Assembly: GCA_934358675.1 (NCBI GenBank)
Contig: CAKRKX010000136.1
Location: forward strand, 1-5,110
DNA: 5,110 bases
Source of the DNA: an uncultured Agathobacter sp.
Lineage (GTDB): Bacteria; Bacillota; Clostridia; Lachnospirales; Lachnospiraceae
Reading direction: 5' to 3'
Part shown: one piece after another, positions 4,893 through 5,110 of the stretch
Numbering within the stretch: the first letter of the stretch is position 1
Layout of the letters: every line of letters starts with the position of its first letter
Program-made: the position numbers and the translations under genes
The notes under the pieces: generated by a model
Databases searched by the model: none
Told to the model about the DNA's origin: nothing
Seen by the model: the letters and a program-made list of their open reading frames with translations, nothing else

Positions 4893-5110
4893 TTAGGCGA
4901 TTGCGAAGCTCCTGTGGCGGCGTGCTCCGGCTGGACTGACCCGGTGGCGGGCTTCTACGCTGAAGACGATTTTAGACAAAATCATTGAATTTGCGAAAAT
5001 CTCTGCTGGGCTCAATTTTTATGTCCGAGCAACGCTTCGACTGTGGCACTCCAAGTGTCCGTCTGACACAGATGTGCTCAAAATTTCTAGTCTGCCTAAG
5101 AGGGGCACTT
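4893..5110. other. Structured GC-richer intergenic segment, possible repeat or non-coding RNA
   Basis: No supported gene is present here. The DNA is clearly richer in GC than its flanks from about 4897 to 4960 and folds locally. Visible elements are CCCG-GTGG-CGGG (4940-4951), GATTTT-AGAC-AAAATC (4968-4983), a CGAGC/GCTTCG stem around 5026-5039, CTGTG/CACAG (5041-5045 with 5067-5071), and AAGTGTCC (5053-5060) able to pair with the final GGGCACTT (5103-5110). GTGGCGG occurs twice, 30 bp apart (4914-4920 and 4944-4950). Two plus-strand frames run open to the edge: one from 4897 without any early start codon, the other from an ATG at 5021 without a ribosome binding site. An interspersed repeat, a structured RNA or the border of another element would fit. 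Confidence 0.45.

Noticed and set aside
5021..5110. Small Cys-containing open frame starting MSEQRFDCGTPSV and open to the window end
   Set aside because: There is no ribosome binding site before the ATG, the start lies within a hairpin-rich segment, and an overlapping frame is equally open, so coding is not supported from the window alone.
4897..5110. Plus-strand frame of about 71 codons open from after a TAG to the window end
   Set aside because: It has no ATG, GTG or TTG near its beginning and no ribosome binding site. Lack of stops may reflect the higher GC content.
1..5110. CRISPR array, tRNA or rRNA genes
   Set aside because: No regularly spaced direct repeats and no cloverleaf or ribosomal RNA signature were seen.

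Overview
The window looks like a low-to-mid GC Gram-positive gut anaerobe of the Clostridia, most probably Lachnospiraceae. This is inferred from strong AGGAGG-type ribosome binding sites, a TnpV-type element gene, a BlaI/M56 regulator pair, a VanZ-family membrane protein and an EF-Tu C-terminus of clostridial type. The genus cannot be fixed from the sequence alone.

Region 1 (1-1154) reads as the end of an integrated mobile element. It holds the coiled-coil C-terminus of a gene running in from the left (probably a relaxase/Mob protein), then tnpV in the same operon, a UUCG-loop terminator, a 47-residue single-span membrane protein with its own extended -10 promoter, and a gene-free AT-rich stretch with tandem 11-bp repeats and hairpins.

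Region 2 (1155-1271) is the most informative part. The last 17 codons and stop of an EF-Tu gene (tuf) appear with no 5' part, followed by a strong intrinsic terminator. The tuf homology begins abruptly inside an imperfect dyad. The simplest reading is that the element recombined into the 3' end of tuf, that this is the chromosome-proximal attachment junction, and that the rest of tuf lies beyond the left edge of the window.

Region 3 (1321-3347) is a chromosomal BlaI/BlaR1-like sensor-repressor operon. A promoter is overlapped and followed by two 17-bp dyad operators, then come blaI, an M56 metalloprotease whose extracellular part is not a penicillin-binding domain, and a terminator. By family knowledge the M56 protein senses an envelope signal and leads to loss of the repressor. 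The double operator next to blaI suggests autoregulation.

Region 4 (3360-4853) is a separately promoted gene for a VanZ-family membrane protein with an extra C-terminal domain of about 260 residues, predicted to lie outside the cell.

Region 5 (4854-5110) has no convincing gene. It starts with a promoter with a 19-bp spacer, as MerR-family regulators use, followed at once by a GC-richer, hairpin-rich stretch of about 215 bp that runs off the window. It may be an interspersed repeat, a structured RNA or the edge of another element.
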